Made by a program: the position numbers and the translations under genes. Below, piece after piece: positions 47,247-56,466 of a stretch of 64,000 nt of DNA. The notes beneath the pieces are model-generated. The model searched no databases. It was not told the DNA's origin and saw nothing but the letters and a program-made list of their open reading frames with translations. Position 1 is the stretch's first letter, and each line of letters starts with the position of its first letter. This DNA comes from Hyphobacterium indicum (GTDB taxonomy: Bacteria > Pseudomonadota > Alphaproteobacteria > Caulobacterales > Maricaulaceae), in the NCBI RefSeq assembly GCF_003129605.1, contig NZ_QBDX01000001.1, positions 620,001 through 684,000 of the forward strand, in the 5' to 3' direction.

Positions 47247-47278
47247 TTATGTTACAAGTAACGTAACCAGTAACATAA
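47247..47278. promoter_or_regulatory. Operator between the S41 peptidase and MarR genes
   Basis: A perfect 9-bp inverted repeat (TTATGTTAC at 47247-47255, GTAACATAA at 47270-47278) encloses two more direct GTAAC units at 47258-47262 and 47263-47267. Thus four GTTAC/GTAAC units fall within 24 bases (47251-47274). The site fills most of the 69-base gap between the two starts, as expected for an autoregulated MarR pair. Confidence 0.7.
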
Positions 47279-47301
47279 AAGTTTCTGAGGAACAAGATGT
47301 C

Positions 47302-47802
47302 ATGAACTCACAGTCAGAAACCGCGCTTGATGATTATGCGCCTGCTTTTCTCGGCATGATCATGAGCAGACTCGTGGACGAGATTGTCGCGGCCGGCAGC
47401 GCAACGGCGAGAGCGCTGTCAATCGACCTGCCGCCGCGGTCCATGTCGATCATCACGCTACTGGCCGAGCGCGAGCGGAGCGTCACAGAAATTGCTCTGG
47501 CCGTTGGCCAGACGCATGCGGGGGTCATCAAGAATATGAAGCCGCTCTACGAGAGCGGGTTAGTGACGCGATTTGACGATAACAGCGATGGTCGGAGAAA
47601 ACCTTATGGCTTGACCAAAAGGGGGCGAAAGATTGCGGCCGAGCTGGACCATCTTCTGAAGGCCGGCGCGGCGGCCTTTCGCGAGCTGTTCGAAGAAACC
47701 GGAATTGATCTCTACGATGCGGTTGTGCGAACAGATGCGGCGCTCAGGCGGCAATCCATGTCGCAGCGCATGATGGCAAAAGCGCTGCCGGCGAAAAGAT
47801 AA
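47302..47802 (+). CDS. MarR-family transcriptional regulator
   Basis: A 166-residue winged-helix regulator. The HTH lies at about residues 50-85 (MSIITLLAERERSVTEIALAVGQTHAGVIKNMKPLYESGLVTR), then the wing FDDNSDGRRKPYGLTKRGRKIAAEL, which is typical of MarR proteins. The start at ATG 47302 follows GAGGAA; an in-frame longer frame from 46930 overlaps the divergent gene and is not used. The likely ligand is unknown. Confidence 0.88.
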   Translation: MNSQSETALDDYAPAFLGMIMSRLVDEIVAAGSATARALSIDLPPRSMSIITLLAERERSVTEIALAVGQTHAGVIKNMKPLYESGLVTRFDDNSDGRRKPYGLTKRGRKIAAELDHLLKAGAAAFRELFEETGIDLYDAVVRTDAALRRQSMSQRMMAKALPAKR

Positions 47803-47847
47803 TCATGCGATTTCTGATCCTTTCCATTGAAACCGCCGCAGAATGAC

Positions 47848-47863
47848 ATAAAGATATCTTTAT
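47848..47863. promoter_or_regulatory. Palindromic operator ahead of the methionine operon
   Basis: A perfect 16-bp palindrome, ATAAAGATATCTTTAT, ends 24 bases before the ATG of the ArsR-methyltransferase gene. Its length and centre suit an ArsR-type dimer, and SahR-type regulators of the methyl cycle are known to use AT-rich palindromes of this general kind. It most likely lies over the promoter and lets the regulator control its own operon. Confidence 0.75.
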
Positions 47864-47887
47864 ACCTTTTTCAGGTAGGATATCGAC

Positions 47888-48874
47888 ATGGAACATCTGA
47901 TTGGACAATTGAAGGCTCTCGCGGAGCCAACCCGGCTTCGCGTCGCGACGCTACTGGCCCTGGGCGAGTTGACGGTTTCGGAACTTGTGCAGGTCCTGGG
48001 GCAGAGCCAGCCCCGTGTCAGCCGGCATCTGAAATTGCTCACCGATGCGGGACTTGTTGAACGACAGCCCGAAGGTTCATTTGTCTTTTATCGTCTGGTG
48101 TCGGCAGGCCCTGGCCAACGTATCGCCAATGTTATTGGTGATCTGACGCCGCCGGATGATCCCGTGCTGAAGCGAGACCTTGACCGGTTGGCCACCGTCA
48201 AATCCGCGCGGGCAGCCGCTGCTGAAGCCTATTTCGAAAGAGCCAATGAGGACTGGGGCCGGATCCGCGCCTTGCACCTGTCCGAGCATGAGGTCGAGGC
48301 GGCGATGCGGGATGCCGCGGGAGCCGGACCCTTTGGCCTGATGATCGATGTCGGCGTGGGAACCGGCCGTATTCTCGAGGTCTTCGCGGACCGCACCAGT
48401 GAGAGCGTCGGTATTGACGTCAATCATGCCATGCTGAATGTCGCGCGGCTCAATCTGGAACGCGCCGGTCTGTCCGGTGCGTCCGTGCGTAAGGCCGATG
48501 TGTCGGCATTGCCGTTTGATGATGGCGTGGCCGATCTCGTGACCGTTCACCAGGTTTTGCACTATCTTGATGACCCGGCGGTTGCGATTGCCGAATGCGC
48601 CCGTGTCCTGAAGCCCGGTGGTGTCTTGCTGATCGCGGATTTCGCACCTCACCAGCTCGAATTCCTGAAAACCGAACACGCACACAGAAAACTCGGTTTC
48701 TCCGATGAAGAAATCACCGGCTGGGTGGAAGACGCCGGACTGGAAATGCGCCGCCGCTCCTCCCTCCATCCAGAAGAGCCGGAAAACCGATTGACTGTGA
48801 AAATCTGGTCCGCTCGTCGCGCGCCTGTCCGTTCAGATACGGCGAGCAGCACAAGGAAGGCCACAAGCGCATGA
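47888..48874 (+). CDS. ArsR-family regulator fused to SAM-dependent methyltransferase domain
   Basis: A 328-residue two-domain regulator. Residues about 5-70 form a winged helix of ArsR type (LAEPTRLRVATLLALGELTVSELVQVLGQSQPRVSRHLKLLTDAGLV). Residues about 150-260 form a class I SAM-binding domain (MIDVGVGTGRILEVFA, VGIDVNHAMLNVARLNL, DLVTVHQVLHYLDDP, LKPGGVLLIADFAP). The second domain may sense SAM or SAH, which fits control of the metF-metH genes downstream. Its TGA overlaps the metF ATG. The SAM-sensing role is inferred from context and from the SahR-type family known in Proteobacteria. Confidence 0.88.
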   Translation: MEHLIGQLKALAEPTRLRVATLLALGELTVSELVQVLGQSQPRVSRHLKLLTDAGLVERQPEGSFVFYRLVSAGPGQRIANVIGDLTPPDDPVLKRDLDRLATVKSARAAAAEAYFERANEDWGRIRALHLSEHEVEAAMRDAAGAGPFGLMIDVGVGTGRILEVFADRTSESVGIDVNHAMLNVARLNLERAGLSGASVRKADVSALPFDDGVADLVTVHQVLHYLDDPAVAIAECARVLKPGGVLLIADFAPHQLEFLKTEHAHRKLGFSDEEITGWVEDAGLEMRRRSSLHPEEPENRLTVKIWSARRAPVRSDTASSTRKATSA

Positions 48875-49770
48875 CCTGTGAACCGCAACCTTTTGCTTTC
48901 GGGCGTACATCCGCGCCGACGGTCTCGTTCGAATTCTTCCCGCCAAAGACCGATGCCATGGAGGCCCGCCTCTGGGAGACTGTTGAAAAACTGGAACCCT
49001 ACCGCCCGGATTTTGTCTCGGTCACCTATGGTGCGGGCGGCTCCACCCGGGAACGCACGCGCAACACGGTCAAGCGGATCCTGAAGGAAACCGGATTGGA
49101 GGCGGCGGCCCACCTGACCTGTGTGGGAGCCACGCGCGATGAAACCACCGGCATCATTCATGACTACAGGGCCGCCGGTGTGGATCATATCATTGCCTTG
49201 CGTGGTGATCCGCCGGCCGGTGTCGGAGAGACCTATAAAACCCATCCGGGCGGTTTCAGTTGCACCTCCGAGCTGGTGCGGGCCATCCGCGATGCCGGCG
49301 TCAGAGAGGTCTCCGTTGGCTGTTATCCCGAGCGTCATCCTGACAGCCCGTCAGAGGAACATGATCTCGAGGTTTTGAAACGCAAGATTGACGCCGGGGC
49401 CACCCGCGCTGTGACGCAGTTCTTCTTCGATCCGGACGTCTTCTTCCGTTTCCGTGACCGCGCTGTGGCAGCCGGTATCTCCATCCCGATCATTCCCGGC
49501 CTGATGCTGCAGTCCAATTTTGCCGGTCTGCAGCGCATGGCGGGTCTGTGCGGAGCATCTGTTCCGGGCAGCCTTCCACCACTTTATGAAGGGCTGGAAG
49601 ACGATGCCGCAACCCGCGATCTGGTGACCGCTAATGTCGTCGCCAAGCTCGCACGTAAGCTGGAAAAGGGCGGCGCGGAGCATTTTCATTTCTACACGCT
49701 GAACCGCGCCAGCCTGGCGATTTGTCTTGTGCGCCTTCTGGGTGTGCGTTCGTTCGCGGAGGCTGCCTGA
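48871..49770 (+). CDS. metF: Methylenetetrahydrofolate reductase
   Basis: A 299-residue flavoenzyme that makes 5-methyl-THF for methionine synthase. Family marks are SFEFFPPKTDAMEARLW, FVSVTYGAGGSTRERT, HLTCVGATRDE, IIALRGDPP and AVTQFFFDPDVFF with the substrate Gln. Length is as usual for the bacterial enzyme. It overlaps the ArsR-methyltransferase gene by four bases and is three bases from metH's first half. Confidence 0.96.
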   Translation: MTCEPQPFAFGRTSAPTVSFEFFPPKTDAMEARLWETVEKLEPYRPDFVSVTYGAGGSTRERTRNTVKRILKETGLEAAAHLTCVGATRDETTGIIHDYRAAGVDHIIALRGDPPAGVGETYKTHPGGFSCTSELVRAIRDAGVREVSVGCYPERHPDSPSEEHDLEVLKRKIDAGATRAVTQFFFDPDVFFRFRDRAVAAGISIPIIPGLMLQSNFAGLQRMAGLCGASVPGSLPPLYEGLEDDAATRDLVTANVVAKLARKLEKGGAEHFHFYTLNRASLAICLVRLLGVRSFAEAA

Positions 49771-49773
49771 GCC

Positions 49774-50835
49774 ATGCCGGATCGATGTACACGCATTGCC
49801 GCGCTGAAAGCGGCGGTCGAACAACGCATCATTGTTCTGGATGGCCCCAAAGGCACGGAAATCCAGGGCAAGGGCTTGACCGAGGCGGATTTCCGCGGCA
49901 GCCGGTTTGCCGGACATGACCGCGATCTCAAGGGCAATAATGATATCCTCAATCTGACACGGCCGGATGTGATCGAGGCGATCCACCGCGACTATGCCGA
50001 GGCCGGGGCGGAAATCATCTCCACAAACTCCTTCAACGCCAATGCCATCAGTCAGGGCGAATATGGCCTGGCGGACGAAAGCTACGCCATCAACAAGGCG
50101 GCCGCCGCGGCCGCGCGCAAGGTCGCGGACGAATTTACCACGCCGGACCATCCGCGCTGGGTGGCCGGCGCAATCGGACCGACGAATGCCACACTCTCAC
50201 TGTCGCCGGATGTGAACCAGCCGGAATACCGGGCCACGGATTTTGACCATATGGTCTGCGTGTATGCCGAAGCGGCGGCCGGTCTTGTTGATGGCGGTGC
50301 CGACTATCTGCTGATCGAGACCGTGTTCGACACGCTGAATGCCAAGGCCGCCATTGCCGCCGTTCTGGACCTTGAAAAAGCGCGCGGCGAACCGATACCG
50401 ATGGCACTTTCCATGACCGTGGTTGACCGCTCGGGGCGCAATCTCTCCGGTCAGACGGTTGAGGCCTTCTGGGCCTCCATCCGGCATGCAAAGCCGCTCA
50501 GTGTCGGGCTCAATTGCTCCCTGGGGGCTGACCAGATGCGCACCTATGCCGCCGCACTGTCACGGGTTGCGGATACGCTCATCCATGCCTACCCGAATGC
50601 GGGGCTTCCCAATGATCTGGGCGGTTATGACGAACCGCCGGAAACGACCTCCGCCCATCTGGGCGAATGGGCAGGCTCGGGTCTGTTGAATATTGTCGGC
50701 GGCTGTTGCGGGACCACTCCGCAGCACACGCGCGCCATAGTAGAGGCCGTCTCGGGCGTACCGCCCCGCAAGCCCCTGACACACCCGCAGCATATGCTTT
50801 TGTCCGGTCTCGAGCCGTTCAGGCTGGCGTCATGA
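49774..50835 (+). CDS. metH: Split methionine synthase, homocysteine-binding half
   Basis: A 353-residue Hcy S-methyltransferase domain that binds homocysteine on zinc. The zinc cysteines are one Cys in GLNCSLG (about residue 248) and the pair in [11 protein letters not shown] (about 310-311). The usual DGAMGT start reads [10 protein letters not shown] here. In E. coli this domain is the first of four in one MetH; here a separate gene, followed by the cobalamin half (ATGA overlap). Neither half can act alone, so they should form a complex. Confidence 0.93.
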   Translation: MPDRCTRIAALKAAVEQRIIVLDGPKGTEIQGKGLTEADFRGSRFAGHDRDLKGNNDILNLTRPDVIEAIHRDYAEAGAEIISTNSFNANAISQGEYGLADESYAINKAAAAAARKVADEFTTPDHPRWVAGAIGPTNATLSLSPDVNQPEYRATDFDHMVCVYAEAAAGLVDGGADYLLIETVFDTLNAKAAIAAVLDLEKARGEPIPMALSMTVVDRSGRNLSGQTVEAFWASIRHAKPLSVGLNCSLGADQMRTYAAALSRVADTLIHAYPNAGLPNDLGGYDEPPETTSAHLGEWAGSGLLNIVGGCCGTTPQHTRAIVEAVSGVPPRKPLTHPQHMLLSGLEPFRLAS

Positions 50836-53486
50836 GTGCCGCCCAGTCCTTCATAAACATTGGTGAACGCACCAACGTCACCGGCTCGGCACGCTTCCGC
50901 AAGCTGATCACCGAGGGGGATTACAACGAAGCCCTCTCCGTGGCGCGGCAACAGGTCGAAAACGGCGCGCAGATCATCGACATCAATATGGATGAAGGCC
51001 TGCTGGATTCAAAAGCCGCCATGCGGACCTTCCTGCGCCTGATTGCCGGAGAGCCGGACATTGCCCGCGTGCCGGTGATGATAGATTCCTCCAGATGGGA
51101 GGTCATCGAGGAAGGGCTGAAAAACGTCCAGGGCAAGGCCATCGTCAATTCCATCAGCCTCAAGGAGGGTGAAGACCAGTTTCTGGAGCAGGCCCGCCTG
51201 GTCCAGCGCTATGGCGCCGCCGTCGTGGTCATGGCATTCGACGAATCCGGTCAGGCGGAAACCGCGGACCGCAAATTTGCAATCTGCCGGCGCGCTTACC
51301 GCCTGCTGGTCGATAAACTGGATTTCGAGCCCTCAGATATCATCTTCGATCCGAATATCTTTGCCGTCGCGACCGGCATTGCCGACCATAATGATTATGG
51401 CGTCGCCTTTATCGAAGCCACGCGCCGGATCCGGGCGGAACTGCCTCACGCCCATGTCTCGGGGGGTGTCTCCAACCTGTCTTTTTCCTTTCGCGGCAAT
51501 GAGCCGGTCCGCCGCGCCATGCACTCGGTCTTTCTCTATCACGCCATTCAGGCCGGGCTCGACATGGCCATCGTCAATGCCGGCCAGCTCGACATCTATG
51601 ATGATATTGACCCCGAACTTCGCGACGTGGTCGAGGATGTCATTCTGAACCGCAAGGCCGGCGCTTCCGAACGCCTGCTGGAGATGGCCGAACGCTATCG
51701 CGGCAGTGGTGAGGCCGCCGAGAAAGTTACGGCCGAATGGCGCGAATGGCCGGTTGCCAAACGTCTGGAACACGCGCTGGTCCGCGGCATTACGGACCAT
51801 ATCGACGAGGATACCGAGGAAGCGCGCCTCGCTTTTGATAAACCGCTCGAGGTTATTGAGGGGCCGCTGATGGACGGCATGAATGTCGTCGGCGATCTGT
51901 TCGGGGCCGGAAAGATGTTCCTGCCGCAAGTCGTCAAGTCCGCCCGCGTGATGAAGAAGGCTGTCGCCTGGCTGCTGCCATATCTGGAAGAGGAAAAGCG
52001 CCGGTCGGGGCTGGAAGGCCAGTCCAATGGCAAGATCGTCCTCGCCACGGTGAAGGGCGACGTCCATGATATCGGAAAGAATATTGTCGGCGTCGTGCTG
52101 CAGTGCAATGGCTATGAGATCGTCGATCTCGGCGTCATGGTGCCGGGCTCGACCATTCTCGAAACCGCTATCGCTGAAGGCGCCGACATTGTCGGACTGT
52201 CCGGCCTCATCACCCCGTCCCTTGACGAAATGGTCGATGTCGCCAGCGAGATGCAGCGCCTTGGTTTTGACCTGCCGCTGCTGATCGGCGGCGCCACTAC
52301 GAGCCCGGCCCACACAGCGTTGCGGATCGAGCCCGCCTATTCCGGTGGTCCTGTCGTGCATGTAAATGATGCCAGCCGGGCCGTCGGGGTCGTCTCAAAG
52401 CTTCTATCGTCTGACCGGGAAGCCTACGCCAAGGGCGTCAGGGACGAGCTTGCCCGCATTCGTGAAGTGCGCGCCCGCACCCAGTCTGGCCGCAACCGGC
52501 TCTCGCTTGCAGACGCTCGCGCTAACGGCCGCGCCATTGAAACCCCGCCCGTTGCAGCTCCGAAAACTCCCGGCCTGACGGTGGTGGATGATGTCAGCGT
52601 CGCAGACCTTGTACCCTATATTGACTGGACGCCGTTTTTCATGAGTTGGGACATCAAGGGCGTCTATCCGCAAATCCTCGATGATCCCAATCGTGGAGAA
52701 GCGGCCCGCGCCCTGCTGTCCGATGGCAAGGCCATGCTCGACCGCATCATTGCCGAAAACTGGCTGCGGCCGCGCGGCGTGGCCGGTGTGTGGCCTGCCA
52801 ATCGCGAGGGCGATGACATCACCGTCTGGACAGATGAAAGCCGGAGGGAAAAGCGCGCCAGCTTCTTTGGCCTGCGGCAGCAATCAGCCAAATCGAATGA
52901 CCGGCCACACCTCTCGATCAGTGATTTTCTGGCGCCGGAAGGGGCAGACTGGATTGGCGGCTTTTGTGTCACCGCAGGCGATAATCCGGACATTATCGCG
53001 CAATTCCGGGCGGATAATGACGATTATTCTGCCATCATGTTCGCGGCCCTCTCCGACCGGATCGCCGAGGCACTGGCGGAATATCTGCACGAGCGCGTGC
53101 GCAAGGAAATCTGGGGGTATGTACCCGAGGAATCCCTTTCCTATGCCGATCTTATCCGGGAGGCCTATCAGGGCATCCGCCCGGCGCCCGGCTATCCCTC
53201 ACAGCCCGACCACTCGGAAAAACTGACCCTGTTCGAATTGCTGGAGGCGCCTGCCACCTGCGGTGTCGAGCTCACAGAGAATTTCGCCATGACGCCGCCA
53301 TCATCAGTCTCCGGCCTTTATCTGGCGCATCCGGACAGCGAATATTTCGTGGTCGGCCGCATCGGCGAGGACCAGGTCGCCGATTATGCGCGGCGCAAGG
53401 GCTGGACGCTGAAGCAGGCCGAAAAGGCACTGGCCCCCATCCTCGGATACGATCCGAAGACAGAGGCCAAGAAGGACGCGGCCTAG
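50832..53486 (+). CDS. metH: Split methionine synthase, pterin/cobalamin/activation half
   Basis: An 884-residue protein. Domains in order: pterin-binding ([18 protein letters not shown], about 10-275), helical cap and B12-binding with axial His in [10 protein letters not shown] (about 420) and the [12 protein letters not shown] line, and the C-terminal AdoMet-binding activation domain (ending [22 protein letters not shown]). It transfers a methyl from methyl-THF to homocysteine through cobalamin. The ATG at 50832 overlaps the preceding TGA; a longer frame from 50667 only overlaps the first half. Its stop overlaps the pirin stop. Confidence 0.95.
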   Translation: MSAAQSFINIGERTNVTGSARFRKLITEGDYNEALSVARQQVENGAQIIDINMDEGLLDSKAAMRTFLRLIAGEPDIARVPVMIDSSRWEVIEEGLKNVQGKAIVNSISLKEGEDQFLEQARLVQRYGAAVVVMAFDESGQAETADRKFAICRRAYRLLVDKLDFEPSDIIFDPNIFAVATGIADHNDYGVAFIEATRRIRAELPHAHVSGGVSNLSFSFRGNEPVRRAMHSVFLYHAIQAGLDMAIVNAGQLDIYDDIDPELRDVVEDVILNRKAGASERLLEMAERYRGSGEAAEKVTAEWREWPVAKRLEHALVRGITDHIDEDTEEARLAFDKPLEVIEGPLMDGMNVVGDLFGAGKMFLPQVVKSARVMKKAVAWLLPYLEEEKRRSGLEGQSNGKIVLATVKGDVHDIGKNIVGVVLQCNGYEIVDLGVMVPGSTILETAIAEGADIVGLSGLITPSLDEMVDVASEMQRLGFDLPLLIGGATTSPAHTALRIEPAYSGGPVVHVNDASRAVGVVSKLLSSDREAYAKGVRDELARIREVRARTQSGRNRLSLADARANGRAIETPPVAAPKTPGLTVVDDVSVADLVPYIDWTPFFMSWDIKGVYPQILDDPNRGEAARALLSDGKAMLDRIIAENWLRPRGVAGVWPANREGDDITVWTDESRREKRASFFGLRQQSAKSNDRPHLSISDFLAPEGADWIGGFCVTAGDNPDIIAQFRADNDDYSAIMFAALSDRIAEALAEYLHERVRKEIWGYVPEESLSYADLIREAYQGIRPAPGYPSQPDHSEKLTLFELLEAPATCGVELTENFAMTPPSSVSGLYLAHPDSEYFVVGRIGEDQVADYARRKGWTLKQAEKALAPILGYDPKTEAKKDAA

Positions 53487-54334
53487 AACCGCCCTGTCTG
53501 GTAATCCAGCATCGCCTGGCGGACTTCGCCTTCCGTATTCATCACGAAAGGTCCGCCGCGAGCGACCGGTTCCCGCAAGGGTTTTGCCGCAATCAGCAAC
53601 AGGCGCGCGCCATCCGGGCCCGCTTCCAGCCGCGTCAGGCTCCCCTCGCCCAGCACGCCCAGCTCGCCGCGATTGACGGCCATCGGTGCCTCGCTGCCGG
53701 TCCGCGGCAACAGGATGGCCCCGTCATGGACCGCAACGATGGCCGAATGATCCGCGGGCAACGGCTCTTCATAGACCGCGCCTGGTTCGAGATGGATTTC
53801 GGCGAAAAAGGGCTGAACCGTGATATTCTTCACCGGGCCCTCGACACCCGTCGACGTCGTCCCGGCAACGATTTTCGCCGCCGCGCCTTTGCGTGTATCG
53901 GTCGGGATCTGGTCGGCGCGGTATTCCTGATAGCCTGCGGGCTTCATTTTCTCCGCGCGCGGCAGATTGATCCACAACTGGAAGCCGGACATCAGCCCGT
54001 CCTCCTGTTCCGGCATTTCCGAATGGACGATACCACCGGCGGCCGTCATCCATTGCACACCGCCTTGCTCGATCACGCCTTCATGACCCTTATTGTCCTT
54101 GTGGCGCATACGGCCGGCAAACATGTAGGTCACGGTTTCAAAGCCGCGATGCGGATGCGGTGGGAAGCCGGCGAGATAATCATCCGGATTGTCGGAATGG
54201 AAATTGTCCAGCATCAGGAAAGGGTCGATTTGCGGCAGGCGCGGTGTGCCGAGCAAGCGGTTAAGCTTGACGCCCGCCCCGTCGCTGGCGGCCATGCCGG
54301 GTTCAAGATGTACAAGCGGTCTGATCGTTGTCAT
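53483..54334 (-). CDS. Pirin-family protein
   Basis: A 283-residue bicupin. The N-terminal cupin carries the metal site of pirins: [14 protein letters not shown], then HSEMPE, which supplies the His and Glu ligands. Pirins may act as quercetinase-like dioxygenases or as regulators. ATG 54334 (MTTIRPL) was chosen because AAGGAG lies just ahead; an in-frame start at 54373 is less likely. Its stop overlaps the metH stop on the other strand. Confidence 0.92.
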   Translation of the reverse strand: MTTIRPLVHLEPGMAASDGAGVKLNRLLGTPRLPQIDPFLMLDNFHSDNPDDYLAGFPPHPHRGFETVTYMFAGRMRHKDNKGHEGVIEQGGVQWMTAAGGIVHSEMPEQEDGLMSGFQLWINLPRAEKMKPAGYQEYRADQIPTDTRKGAAAKIVAGTTSTGVEGPVKNITVQPFFAEIHLEPGAVYEEPLPADHSAIVAVHDGAILLPRTGSEAPMAVNRGELGVLGEGSLTRLEAGPDGARLLLIAAKPLREPVARGGPFVMNTEGEVRQAMLDYQTGRF

Positions 54335-54477
54335 GTCAGGTCTCCTTTGCCGCCAATATGGGTTAGATAGCATTCAGCAATAGGCTGATCACCGAAAACC
54401 CCGTTTTTCCACGCTGGAAGCAATGGCGTCCTTTGGCAGTCTGGCTTACTATCCCGGCAATCAATAAGGGGAATCAG

Positions 54478-55068
54478 ATGTTCAGGACATTTGGAACAGG
54501 CTTCATTTCACTTTTTGCACTGGCCGCTTGCGATAGCGCCGCCACGGATGCGCAACCCGCACCGGGATCGGTTCAGACGGATGTCGACATATCGTCCATT
54601 GCGGCAGATCTGACCGGTCAATCCTATACCCTTTCCGAGGAAATATTCGGCTATTTCCTGCCCTATGACGATGTCGCAATCGGTCCCATCCAGATGTCCA
54701 GCATCTCACTGGCCATGGATTGGGAAGTGGAAGCCTATATGAATGGCGAGCCGGATGCCTGGCCGCCCATAAGTGTGGGGTTTGATGACACGTCCAGCCC
54801 GACAGGCATCGGCGAGCTCGGAAATACCTATTACGAGGTCACCTACAGCCTTGCCCCCGAAATATTCCGCATATCCGATGAAGGCATGGCATTCGCGGGC
54901 CAGCACGAAGTGTTGGGCGAGATCCGGTTCGAGGGCCAGTGGCAGATGGACCAGATCCGGCAGATGATGAATGGCGATCCCAGCTCGTCTTCTGCGCTCA
55001 CGGGTGATCTGAAAATCGGGGATGTCATCTTCGAGGGCGTCACTTTCCAGGGCTGGCTGGGGGATTAG
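54478..55068 (+). CDS. Lipoprotein of unknown function
   Basis: A 196-residue protein with a lipobox at C18 (FALAAC), so probably lipidated. The body looks beta-rich (YTLSEEIFGYFLPYDDVAIGPIQMSSISLAMDW, SDEGMAFAGQHEVLGEIRFEGQWQMDQIRQMM). AAGGGG lies ahead of ATG 54478. The TAG stop is in the same frame as the following protease gene, with only one further codon before a possible start there. No family recognised. Confidence 0.68.
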   Translation: MFRTFGTGFISLFALAACDSAATDAQPAPGSVQTDVDISSIAADLTGQSYTLSEEIFGYFLPYDDVAIGPIQMSSISLAMDWEVEAYMNGEPDAWPPISVGFDDTSSPTGIGELGNTYYEVTYSLAPEIFRISDEGMAFAGQHEVLGEIRFEGQWQMDQIRQMMNGDPSSSSALTGDLKIGDVIFEGVTFQGWLGD

Positions 55069-55071
55069 GCG

Positions 55072-55512
55072 ATTTCCGCCCCCCGCAAGTCCCAGTTTAC
55101 GATTGGCTGGCGCGAGTGGATCGTGCTGCCGGAATTCGAGGATGCGCGCATCAAGGCCAAGATCGACACTGGCGCGCGCACGTCTGCCGTCCATGCATGG
55201 GACATCAAACCATTTGAAAAAGACGGTGTGAGATGGGTGCGGTTCGAACTGCATCCGCTGCAGAAGAATAATGCAAAGCGCATTTTCTGCGAAGCCCCGG
55301 TGGTGGATGAACGCATGATCCGGTCATCCAACGGTCAGATTTCAAAACGCTTCCTGATCCGGACCAGGCTGAAGCTGGGCAACCGGATCTGGCCCATTGA
55401 CCTGACATTATCGCGGCGTGACGAGATGGGCTTTCGTATGCTACTGGGGCGCACGTCACTGAGTGGCCGAACGCTGATTGACCCGTCAGCTTCGTATCTC
55501 TGCGGCCGATAA
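55072..55512 (+). CDS. RimB-like retropepsin-type (ATP-dependent zinc protease family) protein, odd start
   Basis: About 146 residues of the family that neighbours rimK in many bacteria. Marks are the DTGA catalytic-type motif in KAKIDTGARTSAVHAW, FELHPLQKN, CEAPVVDERM and FRMLLGRTSLSGRTLIDPSASY. The family's N-terminal line, here FTIGWREWIVLPEFE, lies upstream of the first ordinary start (GTG 55123). Between the previous gene's in-frame TAG (55066-55068) and that GTG there is no ATG, GTG or TTG. The candidate start used here is ATT 55072, with GGGGGA ahead at 55058-55064. A frameshift in the C6 run at 55079-55084 or read-through of the TAG are alternatives. Confidence 0.7.
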   Translation: MSAPRKSQFTIGWREWIVLPEFEDARIKAKIDTGARTSAVHAWDIKPFEKDGVRWVRFELHPLQKNNAKRIFCEAPVVDERMIRSSNGQISKRFLIRTRLKLGNRIWPIDLTLSRRDEMGFRMLLGRTSLSGRTLIDPSASYLCGR

Positions 55513-55560
55513 CCTTTTCATGCACGCCATAATTGAACAGAAGCCACCATTGGAAACGTC

Positions 55561-56466
55561 ATGCGTCTAGCTCTTCTATGCCGGAACCCGGACCTCTATT
55601 CGCATCGGCGGCTTGTCGAGGCGGCGGAAGCCCGCGGCCATGAAATCGATGTGCTGGATACGCTGCGCATCTACATGAATATTACATCCCATCGTCCGGC
55701 CCTGCATTATCGTGGCGAAGAGCTTCCCAGATATGATGCTGTCATTCCGCGGATCGGCACATCCATTACTGCCTATGGCACAGCGGTTGTCCGCCAGTTT
55801 GAAATGACCGGTGCCTGGACGCTGGCTGAGTCCGTGGCCATCAACCGCTCTCGCGACAAGCTGCGTTCGCTGCAATTATTGTCCCGGGAAGGGATCGGCC
55901 TTCCGGTAACGGCCTTCGCCCACGACACGCGCCAACTGGATCACCTGCTCGAAATGGTGGGCGGCGAACCCGTCGTCATCAAACTGCTCGAGGGAACCCA
56001 GGGCGTCGGCGTGGTTCTTGCCGAGACACGCCGGTCGGCCAAATCGGTGATCGAGGCCTTCCGGGGGGCCAAGGTGAATATTCTGGTCCAGGAATTCATC
56101 AAGGAAGCCGGCGGGGCCGATATCCGCACCATCGTGGTCGGTGGCAAGGTTGTCGCCGCGATGAAACGCCAGGGCGGGGAGGGGGAATTCCGCTCCAACC
56201 TGCATCGCGGAGGCGGCGCATCGAAGATCAAGATTACGCCGGAAGAGCGGGCAACGGCTGTGCGTGCGGCCAAGATCATGGGCCTCCATGTCTGCGGCGT
56301 GGACATGTTGCGGTCCAATCACGGCCCGGTGGTGATGGAAGTCAATTCTTCGCCGGGGCTCGAAGGCATTGAAGGCGCAACAGGCTTTGACGTGGCCGGG
56401 CAGATCATTGATCTGATCGAGAAAACCGCCAAACCGGGAAAGACCAGAACGAAGGGCACGGGGTGA
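55561..56466 (+). CDS. rimK: RimK-type ATP-grasp ligase (ribosomal protein S6 glutamate ligase-like)
   Basis: A 301-residue ATP-grasp ligase that in model species adds glutamates to the C-terminus of S6 or makes poly-glutamate. Visible are an N-terminal domain with [28 protein letters not shown], the substrate line [15 protein letters not shown], the Gly loop in [11 protein letters not shown], and the metal-binding [15 protein letters not shown]. It follows the RimB-like gene by 48 bases and its TGA overlaps the GTG of the aspartoacylase-like gene. Confidence 0.93.
   Translation: MRLALLCRNPDLYSHRRLVEAAEARGHEIDVLDTLRIYMNITSHRPALHYRGEELPRYDAVIPRIGTSITAYGTAVVRQFEMTGAWTLAESVAINRSRDKLRSLQLLSREGIGLPVTAFAHDTRQLDHLLEMVGGEPVVIKLLEGTQGVGVVLAETRRSAKSVIEAFRGAKVNILVQEFIKEAGGADIRTIVVGGKVVAAMKRQGGEGEFRSNLHRGGGASKIKITPEERATAVRAAKIMGLHVCGVDMLRSNHGPVVMEVNSSPGLEGIEGATGFDVAGQIIDLIEKTAKPGKTRTKGTG

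Noticed and set aside
46930-47301. Longer start for the MarR regulator
   Set aside because: The extension is antisense to the S41 peptidase, and the ATG at 47302 has GAGGAA at proper distance and gives a normal MarR length.
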